A DNA stretch of 45,586 bases, from assembly GCA_021805445.1 (NCBI GenBank), contig JAJZFH010000059.1, positions 1 through 45,586 on the forward strand, written 5' to 3'. Positions 45,426-45,586 of the stretch are shown here, piece after piece; the stretch's first letter is position 1, and every line of letters begins with the position of its first letter. This DNA comes from Pseudomonadota bacterium (GTDB lineage: Bacteria > Pseudomonadota > Gammaproteobacteria > Burkholderiales > Ferrovaceae). The notes beneath the pieces are model-generated. The model did not search any database, was not told where the DNA came from, and saw only the letters and a list, made by a program, of their open reading frames with translations. The position numbers were made by a program, and so were the translations under genes.

Positions 45426-45586
45426 TGTATAAAACACTATACGCGTCAAGGACACAAGTTGAGCGGAATCAACGTAAATGAGGGTTTGAATTGCACGCTT
45501 TGTGAGGGTTGAGGGAGTGCGATGGGGTGGTGAATGACGGCAGCGGTAATGCGATACTGAATGGTGCAAATTGTTTGAGGGTTTTC
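45426..45586. other. Unassigned right end of window
   Basis: No gene or motif supported. ACACTATACGCGTCAAGG-type sequence near 45430 could be a promoter for the toxin-antitoxin relic, in the wrong orientation to be sure. The sequence continues beyond the window. Confidence 0.4.

Larger units (their letters stand above)
38827..45586. mobile_element. Degraded integrative conjugative element next to tRNA-Lys
   Basis: From the tRNA to the window end the sequence holds decayed mobility genes: a tyrosine integrase, ArdC, TrbL, TrbI and a HigBA-like remnant, all frameshifted or truncated, plus an IS3 fragment. Intact cargo genes lie among them. Integrase beside tRNA followed by tra/trb genes is the classic layout of an ICE or integrated plasmid. 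I found no second copy of the tRNA 3' end inside the window, so the far attachment site is outside it or lost. Confidence 0.75.

Noticed and set aside
38798-45586. Second tRNA-Lys 3' end as the other attachment site
   Set aside because: Reading through the region by eye I saw no repeat of the T-arm/acceptor sequence. An alignment search could still find a diverged copy.

Overview
The window (about 45.6 kb, GC by eye in the mid-50s percent) reads as chromosome of an autotrophic betaproteobacterium. The signs are a form IA RuBisCO operon with cbbQ/cbbO, the yebC-ruvCAB-ybgC-tolQRAB-pal-cpoB order, rpsO-pnp, a DksA that keeps the EETYMN-type start of the core family, SlmA and H-NS. No carboxysome genes follow cbbLS. 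The mix of RuBisCO IA-q genes, copper ATPase and protein flavour would fit an acidophilic iron oxidiser such as Ferrovum, but that genus assignment is inference.

Layout. 1-4.1 kb is a scarred accessory stretch: the tail of a transposase, a PAS-PAS-GGDEF-EAL c-di-GMP enzyme preceded by a decapitated small ORF, an IS3-family remnant, and a HEPN/MNT toxin-antitoxin pair whose antitoxin 3' end is fused to the IS remnant. 4.2-7.2 kb holds a stand-alone cyclic-nucleotide-binding protein and a CopA-type copper ATPase. 7.2-12.4 kb is a likely sugar locus: an exported (Tat-like) family 1 glycosidase, an FHS-type sugar permease and a TonB-dependent receptor. 12.6-21.1 kb carries tRNA-Ala(GGC), H-NS, RarA, MutS, an atypical peroxiredoxin with a SlyD-like isomerase, a secreted unknown and an HDOD-GGDEF regulator.

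21.2-26.7 kb is the carbon-fixation operon cbbL-cbbS-cbbQ-cbbO plus a 99-residue unknown. It has an AT-rich promoter region, a repeat in the leader, a 10-bp hairpin between cbbL and cbbS and a strong terminator after cbbS, a layout that would give much more RuBisCO than activase. 26.7-38.7 kb is housekeeping: rpsO, pnp, dksA, slmA, yebC, ruvCAB and the Tol-Pal envelope system.

38.75 kb is tRNA-Lys(TTT), and from there to the window end lies the wreck of an integrative conjugative element. It has a frameshifted tyrosine integrase next to the tRNA, a frameshifted ArdC-like antirestriction gene with a 49-codon ORF upstream, TrbL and TrbI fragments with several frameshifts, a second IS3 fragment and a collapsed HigBA-like toxin-antitoxin. 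Embedded in it are intact cargo genes: a glutathione S-transferase and a small detoxification-like set (DUF1348, PaiB-like flavin protein, PhzF-like) divergent from a TetR regulator. Between the divergent genes sit two copies of TAGACA-N4-TGTCTA, centred exactly 40 bp apart, which are the probable operators.

No wholly new multi-gene system is evident. The best leads are the small ORF after cbbO, the TetR operator pair with its cargo, the exported glycosidase locus in an apparent autotroph, the non-canonical peroxiredoxin, and the two complementary halves of an IS3 transposase 38 kb apart.
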